DNA from: Rhodocyclaceae bacterium | Lineage (GTDB): Bacteria; Pseudomonadota; Gammaproteobacteria; Burkholderiales; Rhodocyclaceae | Direction of reading: 5' to 3' | Length of the DNA stretch: 64,000 bases | NCBI GenBank assembly: GCA_016791105.1 | Contig: JAEUNM010000118.1 | Coordinates: 1 to 64,000 of the forward strand | Part shown: one piece after another, positions 57,693 through 64,000 of the stretch | Position numbering within the stretch: the first letter of the stretch is position 1 | Layout: each line of letters begins with the position of its first letter | Notes under the pieces: model-generated | What the model saw: only the letters and a program-made list of their open reading frames with translations | What the model was told of the DNA's origin: nothing | The model's database searches: none | Position numbers and translations under genes: made by a program

Positions 57693-58445
57693 TCAACCGA
57701 GCACTTTGGCTTCGTTCTTGAGCTTGTCCACCAACTGCGCCACATCGGCGACCTTGACGCCGCCGGCACGCTTGGGCGGCTCGGCCACCTTGAGCGTTTT
57801 CAGGCGCGGCGTCACGTCCACGCCCAACGCATCCGGCTTCAGCGTTTCGAGCGGCTTTTTCTTTGCCTTCATGATGTTGGGCAAGGTGGCGTAGCGCGGC
57901 TCGTTGAGGCGCAGGTCGGTGGTCACCACGGCCGGCAGCTTGAGCTCCAGCGTTTCCAGCCCGCCGTCGATTTCACGCGTTACGGTGACGTTGTTGTCGC
58001 CCAGCGTGACTTTCGAGGCGAACGTGGCTTGCGGCCATCCCAGCAGGGCAGCCAGCATCTGGCCGACCTGGTTGGAATCGTCATCGATGGCCTGTTTGCC
58101 GCATACCACCATGCCGGGCGCTTCCTTGGCCACGACGGCCTTGAGCAGCTTGGCTACCGCGAGCGGCTGCAGCGCCACGTCGGATTCCACCAGTATGGCG
58201 CGGTCCGCGCCCAGCGCGAGTGCGGCGCGCAGGGTTTCCTGGCACGCGGTGGCACCGCAGGACACCACCACCACTTCCGTGGCCTTGCCGCCCTCCTTCA
58301 TGCGCACGGCTTCTTCCACGGCGATTTCGTCGAAAGGATTCATCGACATTTTAACGTTGGCGAGATCGACATCGGTGCCGTCGGCCTTGACGCGAACTTT
58401 CACGTTGTAATCAATCACCCGCTTGACGGGTACCAGAACTTTCAT
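57693..58445 (-). CDS. etfB: Electron transfer flavoprotein beta subunit
   Basis: 250 residues. Pairs with EtfA and binds AMP. Starts MKVLVPVKRVIDYNV, with NPFDEIAVEEAVRMKE, CGKQAIDDDSNQVGQMLAALLGWP (in outline) and the ETF-beta signature region ending MKAKKKPLE. The ATG at 58445 has GGAGG at good spacing; the longer in-frame start lacks a ribosome site. First gene of the etfBA operon; a terminator for the preceding minus-strand gene lies 42 bases upstream. Confidence 0.96.
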   Translation of the reverse strand: MKVLVPVKRVIDYNVKVRVKADGTDVDLANVKMSMNPFDEIAVEEAVRMKEGGKATEVVVVSCGATACQETLRAALALGADRAILVESDVALQPLAVAKLLKAVVAKEAPGMVVCGKQAIDDDSNQVGQMLAALLGWPQATFASKVTLGDNNVTVTREIDGGLETLELKLPAVVTTDLRLNEPRYATLPNIMKAKKKPLETLKPDALGVDVTPRLKTLKVAEPPKRAGGVKVADVAQLVDKLKNEAKVLG

Positions 58446-58486
58446 GCGTCCTCCCTTTAGAAGCAATGAAATGCGGCACTGGCGAC

Positions 58487-58507
58487 AAAAAAGCCGCCCT
58501 CCGCGGC
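58487..58507 (-). terminator. Rho-independent terminator on minus strand between the LOG-like gene and etfB
   Basis: Read on the minus strand, GCCGC-GGAGG-GCGGC is followed by six Ts (complement of 58487-58492). It sits after the 58648-59232 gene and before etfB. It could instead be an attenuator in the etfB leader. Confidence 0.7.
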
Positions 58508-58511
58508 GAAA

Positions 58512-58534
58512 TCCGCGCAGCCAGGCTGCGCGGA
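58512..58534. other. 9-bp GC hairpin in the etfB upstream region
   Basis: TCCGCGCAG (58512-58520) and CTGCGCGGA (58526-58534) with loop CCAGG. On the plus strand it is followed by AATTTTT, and on the minus strand by TTT. Together with the neighbouring terminator it makes a double-hairpin barrier. Confidence 0.55.
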
Positions 58535-58647
58535 AATTTTTGAGCCCATCAGTTTACGCCTGCCGGCCGCGGGGAACAATCGCGGCGCCAGTCTGAAGCC
58601 GGGTTACGACTGTATCAGGCCGATGCGGTTCCGCACCGCCCGCCCGG

Positions 58648-59232
58648 CTAAATGCGAAATAGTTCGCGCGTATCCAGCCAGCTTACCTGGCCACCGGCGC
58701 GACGCACCGCTTCCACCATGTGCGCGGTGCCGCCCGGTCCGTCACCACCGCCGCCGTTCCAGAGGCAAATGAAGCGCAATCTGGCGGCGCCATACGACAA
58801 CGCCTCGTCCAGCAGCCACAGATTGCACGCTTCATACGGGCTGGCCTCCGGCGCCAGCGGCCCGCGCACGTCCTGCACAGCGCGCGGCGGTTCGGCCAGA
58901 CGGGCCGCCACGGCGGCATAGCGTGCGCCCCAATTGCCCGGGCAAGGATGCACCGAACGCAGCAAAAATTCGGCTTCGCGAAACGGCTGCAGCAACTGCA
59001 CGCGCAGGCCCCGTTGCAGCGCGGCCTCACAGAACTGCAAATCCCCGCCCGCCGCACCCTGCGTGAGCGCGAGGTCGTCTGCGCTGGCGCCGCAGTCATC
59101 CAGGGCGGCAGCGATCGCGGCTGCGGCGACCGGCTCCTGCGCCAAGGGGAAGCGCGGCTGCGCCCGGTCCGGCGCGTCGATCAGATGACCGCTGAATAGA
59201 AAGACCAGTCGTGGTGTCGGCATGGCAAACAT
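58648..59232 (-). CDS. Stand-alone Rossmann/LOG-like (possibly SLOG) nucleotide-binding-type protein
   Basis: 194 residues. Begins RLVFLFSGHLIDAP, then LALTQGAAGGDLQFCEAAL with a GAAGGD loop and a C-terminal RFICLWNGGGGDGPGGTAHMVE stretch (given in outline). These are features I associate with domains found attached to cyclases or TPR proteins in signalling and defence contexts; the fold is Rossmann-like with a glycine-rich phosphate loop. No catalytic residues can be assigned with confidence. Two in-frame ATGs (59232 and 59223) are possible, neither with a good ribosome site. A terminator lies 140 bases downstream. The specific family assignment is inference. Confidence 0.7.
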   Translation of the reverse strand: MFAMPTPRLVFLFSGHLIDAPDRAQPRFPLAQEPVAAAAIAAALDDCGASADDLALTQGAAGGDLQFCEAALQRGLRVQLLQPFREAEFLLRSVHPCPGNWGARYAAVAARLAEPPRAVQDVRGPLAPEASPYEACNLWLLDEALSYGAARLRFICLWNGGGGDGPGGTAHMVEAVRRAGGQVSWLDTRELFRI

Positions 59233-59354
59233 TTGATTGCGCGTTTTTGCAAGCTACATGCAGTATTGCGGCGCTCGAGGCGCGCAGGCTCATTATGGCA
59301 CGCACAGGATCTGCTATCCCGTGGAAGCGGCGGTGCGGGCAGCAGAATCTGGAA

Positions 59355-60209
59355 TCAGGCATCGGCGCCGAGGCGGCGCAGAGTGTCGCGTGCAAAACAC
59401 AGGTCTGCCCAGGCTTTGGCCTTGTCCGGCAGGTTGCGCAGCAAGTAGGCGGGATGGTAGGTGACGACCAGTGGAATCGATCCGTGGCGCAGCACCTTGC
59501 CGCGCACTTCGCCGATTTTCACTTCACTGCCGAGCAGGGCCTGGGCGGCCGGCCGGCCCAGCGCGACGATGATGCGCGGCTGCAACAGATCGATCTGGCG
59601 CTGCAAAAACGGATTGCAGGCGGCGATTTCCGGCGCTTCCGGCGTGCGATTGCCGGGTGGGCGGCATTTCACGGCATTGGCGATATACACGCCGCGACCG
59701 CGCGCCAATCCCAGCGCGGCCAGCATGGCATCGAGCAATTTACCGGCCTGCCCGACGAATGGTTCGCCGCGTTCATCTTCTTCGGCGCCCGGCCCTTCCC
59801 CCACGAACAGCCACTCGGCGGCACGATCGCCGACACCGGGCACCGCCTGTTTGCGCCGCTCGCACAGGCCGCAGGCGCGGCAGGCGGTAATTTCCGCGTC
59901 GAGGGCATCCCAGTCCAGCGTCGCGATGCGTGCGTCGCGCTGCGGGTCGGGCTGTGCGGCGGCCGGCACCCCAGCGGGCGCGACCGCGGGCCGCGCCGGC
60001 CGCACAATGGCTGGGGGCACTTCGGCCCGCGACGGCGGCGCCATGCTCACTTGTGCGGGCGGCGCTTCTTCCCGCGCAGGCAGCCCCGGCGGCGCCGGCT
60101 CCACGGCAGGCTGGGGCGCGGCGGCCGGCACCGTTTCGGCCAGGCCGCGCAGGCGCCACAGCGGCGTGTAGCCCATTTCGCGCAGGATGGCGGCGCGTCT
60201 CGGGTTCAT
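59355..60209 (-). CDS. udg: Uracil-DNA glycosylase, family 4 (iron-sulfur)
   Basis: 284 residues. Removes uracil from DNA. [4Fe-4S] ligands appear as ACRACGLC at about 115 residues and later VKCRPPGNR ... AACNPF. GEGPGAEEDERGEPFVGQAG is the family 4 active-site motif, and TYHPAYLLR the C-terminal one. About 75 residues of Pro/Ala-rich linker separate a short N-terminal conserved stretch (MNPRRAAILREMGYTPLW) from the catalytic core. The start at 60209 overlaps the rimI stop (ATGA), so a longer frame running back through rimI was rejected. Confidence 0.95.
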   Translation of the reverse strand: MNPRRAAILREMGYTPLWRLRGLAETVPAAAPQPAVEPAPPGLPAREEAPPAQVSMAPPSRAEVPPAIVRPARPAVAPAGVPAAAQPDPQRDARIATLDWDALDAEITACRACGLCERRKQAVPGVGDRAAEWLFVGEGPGAEEDERGEPFVGQAGKLLDAMLAALGLARGRGVYIANAVKCRPPGNRTPEAPEIAACNPFLQRQIDLLQPRIIVALGRPAAQALLGSEVKIGEVRGKVLRHGSIPLVVTYHPAYLLRNLPDKAKAWADLCFARDTLRRLGADA

Positions 60210-60721
60210 GCTGCCAGACTGCAGAGCATCACGATGCCGTCCTCGCGGCCATCGCGGGCCGGGTAGTAAGCCGGCCTCCGGCCTACCGAGGTAAAGCCGC
60301 AGCTTTCGTACAAAGCCAGCGCCACCGAATTCGATGGACGCACTTCCAGAAACATCTGGCGGCCGCCCCGGTCGCGCGCGCGGCGCAACAGCCAGTCCAG
60401 CAAAAAACGCCCCAGGCCACAGCCTTGCGCGGCTTTCACCACGCTCAGATTGAGCAGGTGCGCTTCGTCCAGCACCGCCATCACCACCGCGTAGCCGGCC
60501 AGCGCGCCATCCAGCCGCACCACCCAGGCCGCATAGCCGGCGGCCAGGGAATCGGAAAAGTGCTGGCGCCCCCAGGGGAATTCGTACAGCGTGTGCTCCT
60601 GTTCGATCACCGCATCGAGGTCGGACTCGTACATGGGCTCCACGACGATGCGCCCCGCTTCGAGCAGAGGATGCAGGCCATTTTGCGCGGCAATACCGCG
60701 CGGCAGCGGATACGAACACAT
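60206..60721 (-). CDS. rimI: Ribosomal protein S18 alanine N-acetyltransferase RimI
   Basis: 171 residues, GNAT fold. Acetyl-CoA pyrophosphate loop AQGCGLGRFLL (Q-x-x-G-x-G), the N-terminal EFPWGRQHFSDSL region, and the C-terminal SVALALYESCGFTSVGRRPAYY typical of RimI. The start at 60721 is not backed by a ribosome site, and about 25 residues precede the first conserved strand, so a shorter protein is possible. It lies between tsaB and udg, the standard order. Confidence 0.93.
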   Translation of the reverse strand: MCSYPLPRGIAAQNGLHPLLEAGRIVVEPMYESDLDAVIEQEHTLYEFPWGRQHFSDSLAAGYAAWVVRLDGALAGYAVVMAVLDEAHLLNLSVVKAAQGCGLGRFLLDWLLRRARDRGGRQMFLEVRPSNSVALALYESCGFTSVGRRPAYYPARDGREDGIVMLCSLAA

Positions 60722-60814
60722 GGGCGGGCTAGGGTTCCGGTCGCGCCGGCAGCAGCCGGTTCGCGCAATGATCGCGATTGTAATCGCTGCCGCGGCAGCG
60801 CCTGGCGCGCCCGT

Positions 60815-61504
60815 TCAACTGCGGCCACCGCGCGCCAGGCGCTCGGCGGTAGTAAGCGCCACTTTGTCCCGCACATAGAGCGGCGCTAGCGCCGCGGGAT
60901 CGATTGCGGCACCGGGCAGGCGCAAGGCGGCGAGTTCGGCGACGACGGAGGCATCCGGCACGGCGTTCGCGTCCACCCGGTCCAGCCGAGCCTCCAGTGC
61001 GGCCGGCAGGCGTGCCGCGGCGGATGCAAAACCGGACCCGACGCCCGTCCAGTGCTCGCCCTCCGGCAGCGGCGCGTGTTCCGGCGGGCACACCACGGCT
61101 TCGATGTCGACGCGCAGTTCCGCCGCGATACGCCGGTAGGCGGCGCAATAGACTTCGCCCTGGCGCGCATCCACGCACACATACACCTTGTCCGCCCCGC
61201 TGGCCCAGGCCAGCGCTTCCAGGCTGCCTATGGCGACCGCGGGCCGGTCGAGCGCGACACAGAGGCCTTGTGCCACTGCCACGGCAAGGCGCAGGCCGGT
61301 AAACGCGCCCGGCCCGACGCCGGCCGCGACGGCATCCAGCTCCGCCAAATCTAGTCCCGCTTCCGCCGCCAGTTCGCCCACCCAGGGCAATAAGACGGTG
61401 GACGCTGCGTCAGGCGCCACGGCGCTGCGCTGGTACATGCGCTGCCCCGACAACAGGGCAGCCGATATGGTGGTGGCAGACGATTCGAGGGCTAAAACAT
61501 TCAT
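60815..61504 (-). CDS. tsaB: tRNA threonylcarbamoyladenosine synthesis protein TsaB
   Basis: 229 residues, ASKHA fold. Works with TsaD and TsaE to make t6A37 in ANN-decoding tRNAs. Starts MNVLALESSATTIS, with VGPGAFTGLRLAVAVAQGL as the family motif and GSLEALAW. The ATG at 61504 is preferred to a longer in-frame start whose extra residues are basic and unconserved. First of the tsaB-rimI-udg series on the minus strand. Confidence 0.95.
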   Translation of the reverse strand: MNVLALESSATTISAALLSGQRMYQRSAVAPDAASTVLLPWVGELAAEAGLDLAELDAVAAGVGPGAFTGLRLAVAVAQGLCVALDRPAVAIGSLEALAWASGADKVYVCVDARQGEVYCAAYRRIAAELRVDIEAVVCPPEHAPLPEGEHWTGVGSGFASAAARLPAALEARLDRVDANAVPDASVVAELAALRLPGAAIDPAALAPLYVRDKVALTTAERLARGGRS

Positions 61505-61652
61505 GAGGGGAAGCGGCCGGTTGGGGCCGAAAATGACCAGGCTGCCGGCCCGGTAGCGCCAGTCGCGGCACACACGGCACATGGCCGGGCCATTTTACGT
61601 TGCGCCAGGACGCGCGGAACGTCGCGCTGTGCGACTTTGCCTGGCGAATCAT

Positions 61653-63017
61653 TCATGCCGGCGCGTCGAACAAGCTCGCCGCGAGCCGGTTGTGCCGCTC
61701 GCACAATTCCGGCAGATCGGCGGCCACCAGTTGCCCCTCGCGCACCACTACGCGCCCGTCCACGATGGACCAGGAAGCGCGAGCCGGCGTACAGAATACG
61801 AGTGCGGCCAGGGGATCCTGCAGCGCGCCGGCAAACGCGACGTCGGACAGATCGAATGCCACCAGATCGGCGGCCTTGCCCGGCGCGATCTGGCCTAGTT
61901 CCGGGCGGCCCAGCACGGCAGCACCGCCCCGCGTTGCCAATTCCAGTACCTTGCGCGCGCCTAGCGACTGCGTATCGCCGCCGGCACGGGCCACCAGCAT
62001 GGCCTGGCGCGCCTCCGCGAGCAGGTGGCCGGCGTCATTCGACGCGCTGCCATCCACGCCCAGGCCTACCTTCACGCCGCAGGCACACATTTGCGCGATA
62101 GGCGCGATGCCGGACCCCAGCCGCAGGTTGGAACTGGGGCAATGGGCAACGCCGGTGCCGCTGGCGGCGAAGGCGGCGATGCCGGGCGCGTCCAGCTTCA
62201 CGCAGTGCGCATGCCACACGTCGGAGCCGATCCAGTCAAGTGTTTCCGCGTATTGCACCGGCGTCATGGCATGGCGCTCGCGCAGGTAGGCCACGTCGTT
62301 ATCGCTTTCGGCCAGGTGGGTATGCATGCGCACGCCGTAGGCGCGTGCCAGATGGGCAGCTTCGCGCATCAGATCGGGCGTGACCGAAAACGGCGAACAC
62401 GGCGCCACGCCTATGCGTACCATGGCACCCGGCTCGGGTTCGTGGAATGCTTCGATGACGCGGCGCATATCGGCCAGAATTGCGCCTTCGCGTTCGACCA
62501 GATCATCCGGTGGCAGGCCACCCTGCGATTCGCCCAGGCTGATGGCGCCGCGCGTCGGGTGGAAGCGCAAACCCAGTTGCAGCGCCGGCTCTATCGTGTG
62601 TTCGAGCCGGCAGCCGTTGGGAAACACATACAGATGGTCGCTGGACGTGGTACAGCCGGACAGCAGCAGTTCCGCCACGGCAACCCGTGTCGAAGCCTGC
62701 AGCATGTCGGGGGTGAGGCGCGACCACAGCCCGAAGTGCGCCTTCAGCCAGCCGAACAATTCGGCATCCTGACCCGCCGGCACAGCGCGCGTGAGGGTCT
62801 GGAACATGTGGTGATGGGTGTTGATGAGGCCGGGCAGCAACACCTGGCCGGCAAGGTCTATCACCTCGTCGGCGCTGTGCGGCAATTCCTCGCTGCGGCC
62901 CACCTGCTCTATCCATTGCCCGCGCACAAACACGCCGCCACCCGCAATTTCGCGCCCGTCATCGTCGAAGGTCGCCAGCAGGCGCGCATTTTTGAGCAAC
63001 AGGGTGGTGTCGGTCAC
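61653..63017 (-). CDS. 8-oxoguanine deaminase-like amidohydrolase
   Basis: 454 residues. TIM-barrel metal-dependent deaminase: NTHHHMFQ supplies the first metal ligands and HTHLAES, HAHCVKLD and GLGVDGSASND the later His and Asp. The overall pattern (LFGWLKAHFGLW, SDHLYVFPNG) matches the 8-oxoguanine deaminase group, with hydroxyatrazine-type hydrolases as close relatives. It would remove oxidised guanine by making urate. The start codon is GTG at 63017 with AAAGGAAAG upstream. Flanked by tsaB downstream and the truncated kinase gene upstream, both on the same strand. Confidence 0.88.
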   Translation of the reverse strand: MTDTTLLLKNARLLATFDDDGREIAGGGVFVRGQWIEQVGRSEELPHSADEVIDLAGQVLLPGLINTHHHMFQTLTRAVPAGQDAELFGWLKAHFGLWSRLTPDMLQASTRVAVAELLLSGCTTSSDHLYVFPNGCRLEHTIEPALQLGLRFHPTRGAISLGESQGGLPPDDLVEREGAILADMRRVIEAFHEPEPGAMVRIGVAPCSPFSVTPDLMREAAHLARAYGVRMHTHLAESDNDVAYLRERHAMTPVQYAETLDWIGSDVWHAHCVKLDAPGIAAFAASGTGVAHCPSSNLRLGSGIAPIAQMCACGVKVGLGVDGSASNDAGHLLAEARQAMLVARAGGDTQSLGARKVLELATRGGAAVLGRPELGQIAPGKAADLVAFDLSDVAFAGALQDPLAALVFCTPARASWSIVDGRVVVREGQLVAADLPELCERHNRLAASLFDAPA

Positions 63018-63167
63018 GGGCTTTCCTTTGCTGCCGGCCTGCGTTGCGCGGCCCGTTCGCCGGCCGCGGCATACGTTGTCAGCGGCCGCCTTGTGCGTCG
63101 CAACATGGTCAGGCTAACACTGCCCGCAAGTGCCTGCAAGCCAGCCCAGGAGCAAATGCCGGCCTGG

Positions 63168-64000
63168 CTACGGCCAGACCGAGGCGGTCACCCAGCGGCT
63201 GATCGTTTCGTACAGCTTGTCCGGATGGAAAGGCTTGGCGATGAAATCGTTCATGCCGGCTTCGATGCAGCGATCGTGATCGTCGGAAAACGCATTGGCG
63301 GTCATGGCGATAATGGGCACGGCACCGGAATTTTCCATGCCGCGTATGCGGCGCGTTGCTTCCAGGCCGTCCATGACCGGCATTTGTATGTCCATGAATA
63401 TCAGATCGTAAGTTTGGCCCTGCACTTTTTCCACTGCCTCGCGCCCGTTCGTGGCTGACTCGACCACCATGCCCAGGTCGGTCAGAAATTCGCGCGCCAG
63501 CATGCGATTGACCGGCTCGTCCTCGACCAGCAGTGCCTTGAGCCCCGAAAAGTCGCGCTGCGCCACCACCGGCTCAACTACTTGTGGCGCCTGGATGCCG
63601 GCCGGAGGACGGGCCAGGCGGGCCGTAAACCAGAAACAACTGCCGCGCTCCGGCGCACTTTCGACACCCGCACCGCCGCCCATCAATTCCGCAAAGCGCC
63701 GCGTGATGGCAAGACCCAGGCCGGTTCCGCCATATTTGCGCGTGGTGCTGGTATCGGCCTGCTCGAAAGCCGAAAAAAGCCGCGCCTGGGCACTCGGCGC
63801 GATGCCTATACCGGTATCTTCGACTTCAAAGCGTACCAGGCAGTGCTCGGCTTGGTCCTCGGCGACACTGGCGCGAATTTCTATCCAGCCGGTTTCCGTA
63901 AATTTGATCGCGTTCGATACGTAATTGAGCAATGCCTGTTTGACGCAGGTGGGGTCGCCGATCAATAGCGCCGGCACGCCCGTAGAACGGTGGCGAATTT
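63168..64000 (-). CDS. Hybrid sensor histidine kinase, C-terminal part (5' end beyond window)
   Basis: The frame stays open to the window's right edge; an apparent GTG at 63977 is internal, because LLIGDPT just after it belongs in the middle of a kinase ATPase domain. Visible: the C-terminal half of HATPase_c (NYVSNAIKFTE, EDTGIGI, GGTGLGLAI) and a complete receiver domain with the phospho-acceptor Asp in IFMDIQMPVMDG and Lys in FIAKPFHP. The protein ends shortly after the receiver, with no HPt domain. It is the third hybrid kinase of this type in 64 kb. The 150-base gap to the deaminase gene shows no clear terminator. Confidence 0.9.
   Translation of the reverse strand, partial: IRHRSTGVPALLIGDPTCVKQALLNYVSNAIKFTETGWIEIRASVAEDQAEHCLVRFEVEDTGIGIAPSAQARLFSAFEQADTSTTRKYGGTGLGLAITRRFAELMGGGAGVESAPERGSCFWFTARLARPPAGIQAPQVVEPVVAQRDFSGLKALLVEDEPVNRMLAREFLTDLGMVVESATNGREAVEKVQGQTYDLIFMDIQMPVMDGLEATRRIRGMENSGAVPIIAMTANAFSDDHDRCIEAGMNDFIAKPFHPDKLYETISRWVTASVWP

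Noticed and set aside
59355..60719. A longer uracil-DNA glycosylase of 454 residues running back through rimI
   Set aside because: The extra N-terminal part is simply the rimI gene read in another frame. The ATG at 60209 overlapping the rimI stop is the expected start.
61581..61596. ATGGC-CGG-GCCAT hairpin followed by TTT upstream of tsaB
   Set aside because: The T-run is on the plus strand, where no gene ends, and the stem is only 5 base pairs.
62025..63458. A 477-codon plus-strand frame opposite the deaminase and kinase genes
   Set aside because: It spans two different minus-strand genes with firm motifs and shows no motif of its own.

Overview
The window is 64 kb of GC-rich, tightly packed bacterial chromosome. 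The gene content and gene orders (pcnB-folK-dNK-panB-panC, tsaB-rimI-udg, queE-queD, etfB-etfA, hda beside purM, fused malic enzyme MaeB) fit a Gram-negative betaproteobacterium. I cannot name the genus from sequence alone. I saw no rRNA, insertion sequence, phage gene or CRISPR array.

Layout. 1-6.8 kb is the most accessory-looking part: the 3' end of a TPR protein (probably a STAND NTPase), then a giant 1791-residue protein with two alpha/beta-hydrolase modules, a macro-like module and a CHAT caspase-like protease with an intact His/Cys pair. 7-11.5 kb has an alkaline-phosphatase-superfamily gene divergent from a CAU-anticodon tRNA, queE-queD (queuosine precursor synthesis) and a convergent orphan TAXI-type binding protein. 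11.6-24.6 kb is rich in signalling: an HD-GYP response regulator, a BarA-like hybrid kinase and a CheB-CheR-PAS-kinase fusion, interleaved with purM, hda, a HAD phosphatase and an acyl-CoA thioesterase. 25-34 kb is a complete RND efflux operon (adaptor, two permeases, outer-membrane channel). 34-40 kb has a secreted protein with a possible permuted papain-like His/Cys pair, a chemoreceptor with a haem c sensor domain, and a repeat-plus-beta-lactamase-fold hydrolase.

40-45 kb runs pcnB, folK, deoxynucleoside kinase, panB, panC, panD, ending in two terminators. 45-52 kb holds metabolic genes (nitronate monooxygenase family, FMN reductase, quinone oxidoreductase, MaeB) and an orphan ParA-like ATPase. 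At 52.4 kb a well-conserved class I cyclic-di-GMP riboswitch leads a subtilisin-type autotransporter protease. 54.8-64 kb has a WYL regulator, a maleylacetoacetate isomerase-like GST, etfBA, a stand-alone Rossmann/LOG-like protein, udg-rimI-tsaB, an 8-oxoguanine deaminase-like amidohydrolase and the 3' end of another hybrid kinase.

How parts may work together. Three hybrid kinases, the HD-GYP protein (a c-di-GMP phosphodiesterase family), the chemoreceptor and the c-di-GMP riboswitch point to a cell that couples redox and surface cues to c-di-GMP and secretion; this link is inference. The CHAT/STAND pair at the left edge is the best candidate for an undescribed system, plausibly an immune or programmed-death module. 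Its left half lies outside the window.
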